Of a stretch of DNA of 64,000 nt, positions 55,938 to 62,296 are shown in pieces. Positions within the stretch are counted from its first letter, which is position 1, and every line of letters starts with the position of its first letter. The translations under genes were made by a program, and so were the position numbers. The notes beneath the pieces are model-generated. The model ran no database searches, was not told the origin of the DNA, and saw only the letters and a list, made by a program, of their open reading frames with translations. This DNA is from UBA7803 sp963822255 (GTDB lineage: Bacteria > Pseudomonadota > Gammaproteobacteria > Pseudomonadales > Azotimanducaceae), in assembly GCA_963822255.1 (NCBI GenBank), contig CAWGGV010000009.1:1033958-1097957 (forward strand). Direction: 5' to 3'.

Positions 55938-56537
55938 ATGAAAAAAACCCCGTTTATCGTCGTTCTTTTCCTGGCCGTCACACCCCTCTTCGCCCAGGAT
56001 CCTTCATCCGGACCCCTCACGGCACGGTTGTCCGCGGGACCTGGATTCATCAACTCCAGGGCCGGACTGGCCCTAGAAAACAGCCTTGATATTTCTCTTC
56101 ATCGTCTTTTCAGCGTGGAATTGTACATCACCTTCGGGAATTCCACCGGCGGCGACCTGGACCGGTATTACCGGTATGAAGGTCCCGGTTCTCCGGGAAG
56201 GACCGCGGAGATTTTCCACGAGACACTTTACTCCGGCGGGATCGTCCTGTATGTAACGCCTCTGAAAAATGCATGGCATACGCTGTCGATCGGGCCGGGG
56301 TATGGCTACAACGACCTCGTCAGCACCATGACCAGCATCAACACCCTCCCGGATCCTGCCACTTTCCAAATGGGAACAGTGACAAACCATGTCACTGGTC
56401 TGAAATATTCCATCAAATACAGCTACTGCCTGAATAACAATGTCTGCCTTGGCATCGAAGGACAGAGGCTGTCTTTCGGGAGCGCCATGGAATCGGTGAT
56501 GATTTCTCTCGGGTACCGTTTTCCTGCAAGGCCATGA
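55938..56537 (+). CDS. Small outer-membrane beta-barrel-like protein
   Basis: From ATG 55938 the 199-residue product has a clean signal peptide (KKTPFIVVLFLAVTPLFAQ). The mature part alternates hydrophobic and polar residues with many aromatic ends (SLDISLHRLFSVELYITFGN; HTLSIGPGYGYNDLVSTM; KYSIKYSYCLNNNVCLGIEG; MISLGYRFPARP), as expected of an 8-strand barrel. No named family is recognised. It is transcribed away from DUF1003. Confidence 0.75.
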   Translation: MKKTPFIVVLFLAVTPLFAQDPSSGPLTARLSAGPGFINSRAGLALENSLDISLHRLFSVELYITFGNSTGGDLDRYYRYEGPGSPGRTAEIFHETLYSGGIVLYVTPLKNAWHTLSIGPGYGYNDLVSTMTSINTLPDPATFQMGTVTNHVTGLKYSIKYSYCLNNNVCLGIEGQRLSFGSAMESVMISLGYRFPARP

Positions 56538-56722
56538 CCCGGGCAGAACAATTCCGTTCGTCTTTCACACCGCTATTTTTTTCCAATATCAATACCTGAA
56601 AGATAATCCGGGAGAGCCTTTTCATCCCGGACCGGAACCACATTTCATTCCTGTATGCGATGCCAACCATATAAAAAAATTCACGACCCGAAAAATAAGT
56701 TCCCAAATTGAGAATTTTGAAT

Positions 56723-56730
56723 TACATTTG
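56723..56730 (+). promoter_or_regulatory. Bacteroidota -7 box of higBA
   Basis: TACATTTG matches TAnnTTTG. The start would be near 56737, which supports ATG 56749 as the higB start over the upstream codon at 56728. Confidence 0.5.
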
Positions 56731-56748
56731 CAGCATGATTTAAAAAAA

Positions 56749-57045
56749 ATGGAAAGGATTTTTTCAAAAAGCACATTAAGAGAATATTGGGAAAAGCACT
56801 CTGATTCAGAGCAATATCTTAAAACCTGGTTTGATACTGCAATGAATGCTGATTGGAAAAGCCCTCAAGAAGTAAAACAGACCTATGCAAATGCAAGCAT
56901 TTTAAAGGATAGCAGAATTGTATTCAATATAAAAGGCAATTCATATCGACTTGTTGCTAAGTTAAATTATGAAAAACAATGGATTTTTATACGATTTATT
57001 GGAACGCATAATGAATATGGCAGAATTGATGCAAATACCATTTAA
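56749..57045 (+). CDS. higB: HigB-type toxin (mRNA interferase family)
   Basis: The 98-residue product from ATG 56749 matches the HigB toxin family (RelE-like fold), which cuts mRNA on the ribosome: MERIFSKSTLREYWEKHSDS, ADWKSPQEVKQTYANASILK and the core RIVFNIKGNSYRLVAKLNY, IFIRFIGTHNEYGRIDA. His and Asp/Tyr in THNEYGRID are typical. The gene is much richer in A/T than its neighbours and is followed 8 bases later by an antitoxin gene, so a transferred toxin-antitoxin module is likely. Confidence 0.9.
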   Translation: MERIFSKSTLREYWEKHSDSEQYLKTWFDTAMNADWKSPQEVKQTYANASILKDSRIVFNIKGNSYRLVAKLNYEKQWIFIRFIGTHNEYGRIDANTI

Positions 57046-57053
57046 AATTGAGA

Positions 57054-57425
57054 ATGATGAATATAAAACCGATAAAAACTGAGTCTGATTACAGAGATGC
57101 ATTAAAGAGATTAGAGATGATCTTTGATGCACCAATTGGGGCACCTGAAAGCGATGAAGCTGATATACTTGGATTAATGGTTGATGAATATGAAAAGAAA
57201 CATTATCCCATTGAAGCCCCGGACCCAATTGAAGCCATAAAGATTAGGATGGAAGAAATGCACTTAAAACAGGTTGATTTAGTGGATGCAATTGGGGGCA
57301 AAAGCAGAGTATCTGAGATTTTAAACCGTAAACGTAAATTGACTGTTGAGATGATTCGAAATTTGAATAGAAGATTAAATTTATCTCCAGGACTATTAAT
57401 AAAAGATTATAAACTGACAAGATAA
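57054..57425 (+). CDS. higA: HigA-type antitoxin
   Basis: The 123-residue product from ATG 57054 has an N-terminal toxin-binding region (DYRDALKRLEMIFDAPIGAP; MVDEYEKKHYPIEAPDPIEA) and a C-terminal Xre-type helix-turn-helix (MEEMHLKQVDLVDAIGGKSR; VSEILNRKRKLTVEMIRNLN). Such HigA proteins neutralise HigB and repress the operon. A TTG codon at 57048 is an alternative start. A stem-loop lies just downstream. Confidence 0.92.
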   Translation: MMNIKPIKTESDYRDALKRLEMIFDAPIGAPESDEADILGLMVDEYEKKHYPIEAPDPIEAIKIRMEEMHLKQVDLVDAIGGKSRVSEILNRKRKLTVEMIRNLNRRLNLSPGLLIKDYKLTR

Positions 57426-57435
57426 AAAGTACAGT

Positions 57436-57463
57436 TGTCAGTCAGGCAGGCGGCTGATTGACA
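57436..57463 (+). terminator. Stem-loop after higA
   Basis: TGTCAGTCAG / CTGATTGACA form a 10-base stem with one G-T pair and an 8-base loop, 11 bases after the higA stop. There is no T run after it, so it may be a terminator or RNA-stability element. Confidence 0.5.
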
Positions 57464-57511
57464 GTGTCCACGGCTTTTCATGCGTTAATAAACCTATCCG
57501 GCATCGCTGCT

Positions 57512-57531
57512 GTTCCTTCCTTATAAGGAAC
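57512..57531. promoter_or_regulatory. Inverted repeat upstream of the SDR gene
   Basis: GTTCCTT-N6-AAGGAAC lies about 40 bases before the ATG at 57571. It could be an operator; no regulator is suggested by the context. Confidence 0.35.
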
Positions 57532-57570
57532 GTGTGCAACAAAAAGGTCCACAACTCAAACATAAAAGCC

Positions 57571-58362
57571 ATGGATTTACAGCTCAGTCACCGCAAAGCT
57601 TTCATCAGCGGATCAACGAAAGGGATCGGGTTTGGCATTGCCCGACGGCTTCTTCAGGAAGGTGCCGAAGTGATCATCAATGGGCGCAGCCGTGCGGGGG
57701 TCGATGAGGCTGTGCATAAGCTTCAGTCTATAGCCCCGGGGAGGGTGTCGGGGATCCCGGCCGATTTTTCCCGGGCGGGTGAAGTGGATGATCTCATTGG
57801 CAAGCTTCCCGACCTTGACATTCTGGTCAACAATGTCGGTATTTTCGAACCTGTCCCTTTCGAGAAGATCACAGATGAAGAATGGTTCCGGATTTTTGAA
57901 GTGAACGTGATGAGCGGGGTAAGACTGTGCCGGCATATCTTTCCGGGTATGCTCGCACGAAATGAAGGCCGTATCCTCTTTATCTCCAGCGAGTCGGCCG
58001 TTTTCATCCCGAAGGAGATGATCCATTACGGCATGACCAAGACTGCCTTGCTGGCGATTTCCAGGGGTCTGGCGGAACTGACGGCAGGCACCGGCGTCAC
58101 GGTGAACATCATTCTCCCTGGTCCGACCGAATCGGAAGGGACAGTCGGGTTCATGAACGACCTTGCCAAATCGGAAGGCATCGATGTCGGCGAGGCCAGG
58201 AAGGAATTTTTCCGGGAAAAGAGACCGACCTCACTCCTTCAGCGCCATGCCTCGGTCGATGAAGTGGCGGCCACGGTCGCCTATTTTGCCAGTCCGCTGG
58301 CCTCGGCCACCAACGGCGCCACGATCCGGGCCGAAGGCGGTATCATCCGCTCGGTCCTGTAA
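57571..58362 (+). CDS. Short-chain dehydrogenase/reductase
   Basis: From ATG 57571 the 263-residue product is a classical SDR: nucleotide motif SGSTKGIGFGIAR (near 14-26), NNVG, the catalytic Ser in ILFISSESAVF and Tyr-x3-Lys in HYGMTKTALLA, and a C-terminal SATNGATIRAEGGIIRSVL. It is probably an NAD(P)-dependent oxidoreductase of the FabG-like group; the substrate is unknown. No neighbour in the same direction suggests a pathway. It is convergent with the amidohydrolase gene. Confidence 0.92.
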   Translation: MDLQLSHRKAFISGSTKGIGFGIARRLLQEGAEVIINGRSRAGVDEAVHKLQSIAPGRVSGIPADFSRAGEVDDLIGKLPDLDILVNNVGIFEPVPFEKITDEEWFRIFEVNVMSGVRLCRHIFPGMLARNEGRILFISSESAVFIPKEMIHYGMTKTALLAISRGLAELTAGTGVTVNIILPGPTESEGTVGFMNDLAKSEGIDVGEARKEFFREKRPTSLLQRHASVDEVAATVAYFASPLASATNGATIRAEGGIIRSVL

Positions 58363-58392
58363 AACGCGACGAGGCGGTTCCCCAGCAATTTC

Positions 58393-60144
58393 TCACCGGA
58401 TCACTCCTGATGAATAAACGACCTTCCCGCCCATGATGGTCAGTTCCGACCTGATCTCCCTGATCCGGTCGACCGGGCAGGTCATGAGGTCATCCGAGAG
58501 GATGGCGATATCGGCAACCTTCCCGGGTTCGAGCGAGCCTTTTAACTTTTCTTCAAATGTTCCAAAGGCATTATTGATGGTATACATTTTCAACGCTTCT
58601 TCCCTGGTAATGGCCTCTTCGGGCATGATCACCGTACCATGTTCCGTTTTGCGGGTGATCATGCTCCACATGGCCAGGAAGGGATTATAGGGATTAATGG
58701 ATTGATCGGCGTCGAATTTGACCATATGATCTGAACCGCCGTTGACCATGACACCGGCATCGTTCAGGGAGCGGTACGGCATGAAGGTCTTTATCCGGTC
58801 ATCCCCGAGGATATATTTCATGGCGTCTGCATCCTTGTAAAACCAGGCGGCCTGCATATCGGCATAAATGCCCAGGCTGCTCATCCTGGCGATCGCCTCA
58901 GGGGTAAAGAAATTGCCGTGGATGATCGAAAACCTCAGGTCCCGGACAGGGATCGTTTTGTTGACTTCCCCGTACACATCGAGCAGCCTGTCCACCCCGC
59001 CCCCGCCAGTACAATGGGCCGTAAACTTCCATCCCTTTTCCGCGGCTGCGGTCACGAGCGGCAGCAAATCGTTGTAGGAATAATTGATCACCCCCCGGTA
59101 GGCACTGTCATTAATGCCATAGATCCGGGATGCCCGGGAGCCCCAGGGCTTCCTGAGCCAGGCTGTTCCGGTAAGGATGCCGCCATCGAGGATGATCTTA
59201 AGGGCCCCGATCCTGACCCATTCATCTCCATCACCCGTTTTATAATCCATTTGTCTGACCGAATCTGCCAATTCGATGGCCACCTCGCCGGGTTTACGCC
59301 GCAGGAGGATATTCACAAACACCCGCGTGGTCAGCCTGCCTTCATTCTTCAATTCCCGGTATTCCTCATAAGCCTGTTTATTTCCGGCACCTTCTGTTAC
59401 ACTTGTGATCCCATAGGCGTTATACCGCTTCAGCATCCGGACGAGAGCATCCTTCTTCTCCTGGTCGGAAAGATGCATGGTCGGTGGGGTTTTCAGTAAG
59501 GCAAAAGCCGATCTTTTCACAAGTCCGTTGAGTCGACCGGTCACTTTATCGCGCAGGAGCCCCGGATTCCGGGTGGTTTCGTCAATGCCGGAAGCACGCA
59601 TGGCCGCGGAGTTTATAACCCCGCCATACGACCCGTCCAGGAAAACGGGGTTGGCCGGCGATGCCGAATCGAGCTCGGCACGTGTCGGTGGTCTCAGATC
59701 ATCGAGGCGGGTATAGAAGAACTTCGGGAAAATGATCCATTCACCGTCGGGTTTTGCCTTAGCCTGCCGACGGATCCAGGCGAGGAGCCCGATGATGGTG
59801 TGAACGTCGGGGATCTCACCGTTCAGTTCACTCAGGGAGGCCTCCATGGGATGGAGATGGGACTCGATCAGTCCGGGTACCACGGCCCGGCCACAGGCAT
59901 CGATGATCCGGGTCTGCTTCCCGATGTACCTCCTGATCCGGCGTCCGGAACCAACGGCGACAATCTTCTCTCCTTCCACTGCCACTGCCGAAGCCGTCTC
60001 GAAATGACTGTCGACCGTGATGACCTTACCATTGAGGATGACCAGATCGGCATATTCGCGGGGTTTACATGAGGATGCAGCCAGGAGGGCCACGAAGGCT
60101 GCCATCAGAGAGGGGCGGGTTAAGTTCTTCAGTATTTTCTTCAT
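58393..60144 (-). CDS. YtcJ-like metal-dependent amidohydrolase lipoprotein
   Basis: From ATG 60144 the 583-residue protein has a lipoprotein signal (LMAAFVALLAASSC) and the amidohydrolase 3 fold: GLIESHLHPMEA (HxH metal motif), a metal-bridging Lys candidate in GALKIILDGGILTGTAWL, FTAHCTGGGGVD, FSIIHGNFF, and the late Asp in VNGGSDHMVKFDADQ. YtcJ-type enzymes hydrolyse amides or formamides; the substrate is unknown. Being a lipoprotein, it should act in the periplasm or at the surface. The longer frame to 60171 adds nine residues. Confidence 0.9.
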   Translation of the reverse strand: MKKILKNLTRPSLMAAFVALLAASSCKPREYADLVILNGKVITVDSHFETASAVAVEGEKIVAVGSGRRIRRYIGKQTRIIDACGRAVVPGLIESHLHPMEASLSELNGEIPDVHTIIGLLAWIRRQAKAKPDGEWIIFPKFFYTRLDDLRPPTRAELDSASPANPVFLDGSYGGVINSAAMRASGIDETTRNPGLLRDKVTGRLNGLVKRSAFALLKTPPTMHLSDQEKKDALVRMLKRYNAYGITSVTEGAGNKQAYEEYRELKNEGRLTTRVFVNILLRRKPGEVAIELADSVRQMDYKTGDGDEWVRIGALKIILDGGILTGTAWLRKPWGSRASRIYGINDSAYRGVINYSYNDLLPLVTAAAEKGWKFTAHCTGGGGVDRLLDVYGEVNKTIPVRDLRFSIIHGNFFTPEAIARMSSLGIYADMQAAWFYKDADAMKYILGDDRIKTFMPYRSLNDAGVMVNGGSDHMVKFDADQSINPYNPFLAMWSMITRKTEHGTVIMPEEAITREEALKMYTINNAFGTFEEKLKGSLEPGKVADIAILSDDLMTCPVDRIREIRSELTIMGGKVVYSSGVIR

Positions 60145-60191
60145 CGGTTCACCTTTAGACATGTTCTCCAAATTCCCGGCCTCAATGTGGG

Positions 60192-61058
60192 TTAGCCAAA
60201 TTCCGGACCGGCGATCAGGTATTGTGACCCGGGGATCCCCGGATACGGGTTTTTTTCCATATACATCCGGGTGAAGGTCCGGATTGGGGAGAAACCCGAC
60301 GATTCGAGAAGGGTTTTGAAATTCTCCCGGGTCCCGGGCACATCCACCACCAACGGGGTTTGGGCAACCTGTGTGAAGGCCGCCTGGAAAAGCCGCACGG
60401 CACTCGTCTCTGTCCGTGCAACCAACGGTCCGAGTTGAGTGTACCTCGCTCCTCTGCGTCCGAGGACGAAGCCGGTCACCCGGTTTTCTTCCCGGAAGAC
60501 CCTGGCAAAATCCCGGCTCCTTTCCGCCAGGTCACGAATGAGCCATTCCCGCCTGGCGCCGAAGATCTCCGAGTCCAAATCGACCACTTCTCTAAGGTTT
60601 TCCCGGGTCAGCTTTTCAATACCAGGGCTGCCGGGGGGTGAGACCGGCGTTTTATCACCGGTGCTTCGGATCATGCGTTGGATCAAATATTCATCTTCAA
60701 ATCCCAGTTTCCGGTAAACGGGGTATCCGGCCGGAGTGGCATCGAGCTTGATGCTTTCGCATGATCCCAGTTGCCGGAAGGTCTCCTGGAGCATGGTCTT
60801 ACTTATCCCGCGGCCCCTGCATTCACGGTCGACGAGAACCATTCCCACCCAGGCGACCCTCTCCTGATAATTCACTGCCGTGGTGGTGCCTACGAGCCGG
60901 CCCCGGTCATGGGCCGTCACACAGACAGCATTTCCTGAACGAAGGATAAGCTGCCAGTCATCTTCCGTCTGGTTCCAACCTTCGGCTGTGGAAAGCCGCA
61001 TCCCTCCGGGAATATCGGAAGGAACCATCGGGGTAATTCTGACAAAAGGGTTATCCAT
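60192..61058 (-). CDS. GNAT family acetyltransferase
   Basis: The 288-residue product has two GNAT-like halves. The N-terminal one has VAWVGMVLVDRECRGRGISK, the acetyl-CoA-binding R/Q-x-x-G-x-A/S pattern, and LDATPAGYPVYRKLGFEDEY. The C-terminal half (about 145-288) looks like a second, degenerate GNAT domain (VVDLDSEIFGARREWLIRDL; GFVLGRRGARYTQLGPLV). This two-domain form is known in Bacteroidota and Firmicutes GNATs with C-terminal DUF4081-like parts; the substrate is unknown. ATG 61058 is preferred to 61100. Confidence 0.85.
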   Translation of the reverse strand: MDNPFVRITPMVPSDIPGGMRLSTAEGWNQTEDDWQLILRSGNAVCVTAHDRGRLVGTTTAVNYQERVAWVGMVLVDRECRGRGISKTMLQETFRQLGSCESIKLDATPAGYPVYRKLGFEDEYLIQRMIRSTGDKTPVSPPGSPGIEKLTRENLREVVDLDSEIFGARREWLIRDLAERSRDFARVFREENRVTGFVLGRRGARYTQLGPLVARTETSAVRLFQAAFTQVAQTPLVVDVPGTRENFKTLLESSGFSPIRTFTRMYMEKNPYPGIPGSQYLIAGPEFG

Positions 61059-61123
61059 TGGAATGACAGATTTTTCTGAAAATCCGGGGAGCGCCGTCAC
61101 AGCAGGGCATTCCTAAAGCAAAA

Positions 61124-61149
61124 CATCCCATCCCGCAAGGGATGAGATG
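61124..61149 (-). terminator. Intrinsic terminator before the GNAT gene
   Basis: On the minus strand CATCTCATCCC-TTGC-GGGATGGGATG forms an 11-base stem with one wobble pair, directly followed by TTTTGCTTT. It lies between the peroxiredoxin and GNAT genes, as expected for termination of the upstream transcript. Confidence 0.75.
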
Positions 61150-61171
61150 GCTAATTTACCGATAAAAATGT

Positions 61172-61198
61172 AATTATGGGAACTGTCATCCCATAATT
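61172..61198. repeat. Perfect 10-base stem-loop
   Basis: AATTATGGGA / TCCCATAATT enclose a 7-base loop. On the minus strand it is followed by ACATTTTTATC, so it may be a second terminator for the peroxiredoxin transcript. Confidence 0.65.
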
Positions 61199-61259
61199 TC
61201 AGCACAGCAAGTACCCGGTCATGCCGGCCGGGTATGCTGCTGAATGAATCAGGAACTGA

Positions 61260-61306
61260 ATCTCAGCAGCGCAGACATGATAAGGTCTCATGCCGGTTGC
61301 TGAGAT
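61260..61306. repeat. Long-loop inverted repeat after the peroxiredoxin gene
   Basis: ATCTCAGCA and TGCTGAGAT are exact 9-base arms separated by 29 bases that themselves contain AGAC/GTCT. With the two stems further on, this makes a structured 3' region of about 180 bases between 61124 and 61306. Confidence 0.5.
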
Positions 61307-61329
61307 CATTTCCATTTGACCGGGGGAGA

Positions 61330-62049
61330 TCAATGAAACGGTTTGAAGATCATAAACCAGGCGACCTGGTAATAATCCGTACCCGGTTTCCCGAGATTTT
61401 GACGTTCTGTTTGCGAGACCACAGGAACGATCACATCTTCACCGTGAGTCCAGTCGGCAGGAGTGACAATATCCTTATTTTTATAGGTGGTTTGCAGCGC
61501 AACGAGTGTCCTTTCAATCTCCTTGATATTCCGGCCGACCTGGTTGGGATAGAAAAAGATCGCCCTGATCTTATTATCCGGATCAATGAAATAGACTCCA
61601 CGAATATTCTGACTTGTACTCGTCACCGAGTGCAACATCCCGTATTCTTTGGAAACTTGCAGGCTTTCGTCTGAAACAATCGGGAACCCGATCTTCACCG
61701 GATCCCAGTTTTTGTAGTGCAACTCCTGAAGAGCATCTTTCCAGCTCTTGTGCAAGTCGAGAAGATCGGTGGAGAGAACGACAATTTTTGTGTTAAGATC
61801 ATCGAAGACCTTTTGATCATGAGCCAGTTCAAGAATTTCTGAAGAGCAAACAGGCGTAAAGTCTTTGGGGTGGGAGAACAGAATTTTCCAGCTTTTGCCG
61901 TAATCGGCGGGAAAATTAATCTCACCATTGGTGGATTGCGCCGTAAAAGAAGGGGCAACAGATCCCAGTTCGGGAACCTTTACTTCCTGTGACCAGGTTA
62001 GTGTCACAGCGATGAACAAAATTGAGAAAAACATCAGTACTTTTTTCAT
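61330..62049 (-). CDS. Exported 1-Cys peroxiredoxin (Prx6-like)
   Basis: The 239-residue product has a signal peptide (VLMFFSILFIAVTLTWS) and an AhpC/TSA domain. It contains FSHPKDFTPVCSSEILEL with the peroxidatic Cys68, then KIVVLSTDLLDLHKSWKDAL and FFYPNQVGRNIKEIERTLVA, and the C-terminal extension with GEDVIVPVVSQTERQNLGKP typical of the Prx6 group. No second Cys is present, so it should use a 1-Cys mechanism. An export signal is unusual for this mostly cytoplasmic group. It follows the hybrid sensor gene by 247 bases on the same strand. Confidence 0.93.
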   Translation of the reverse strand: MKKVLMFFSILFIAVTLTWSQEVKVPELGSVAPSFTAQSTNGEINFPADYGKSWKILFSHPKDFTPVCSSEILELAHDQKVFDDLNTKIVVLSTDLLDLHKSWKDALQELHYKNWDPVKIGFPIVSDESLQVSKEYGMLHSVTSTSQNIRGVYFIDPDNKIRAIFFYPNQVGRNIKEIERTLVALQTTYKNKDIVTPADWTHGEDVIVPVVSQTERQNLGKPGTDYYQVAWFMIFKPFH

Positions 62050-62296
62050 GACATATTATTTTTAGTGGATAATGGAAATCGATACAAATGTAGACTGTTG
62101 AGTCATGGCAGGGTTAGGAAATTCCTGTCATAAAAAGGGAAAAATCCATCAGGTAAGCCTCATGAAACCAGCAAACAACAGATCCTGTTCCGGGAATTGC
62201 AAAATAGGTCTGACTTTTACCGGAGAGGAAAAAGGATCTGTAAAAATTCATCCGAAAAGAAAAGCGGGAAATTATTTCAGGATGGGGATTCTGAGG
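62050..62296. other. Intergenic stretch between hybrid sensor and peroxiredoxin genes
   Basis: About 247 bases. Apart from the peroxiredoxin -7 box (62085-62092), no gene, repeat or strong hairpin is seen. Small plus-strand ORFs here have Lys/Ser-rich shadow-like sequence. Confidence 0.4.
62085..62092 (-). promoter_or_regulatory. Bacteroidota -7 box of the peroxiredoxin gene
   Basis: The minus strand reads TACATTTG, matching TAnnTTTG, 36 bases before the ATG at 62049. A clear -33 element is not seen. Confidence 0.45.
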
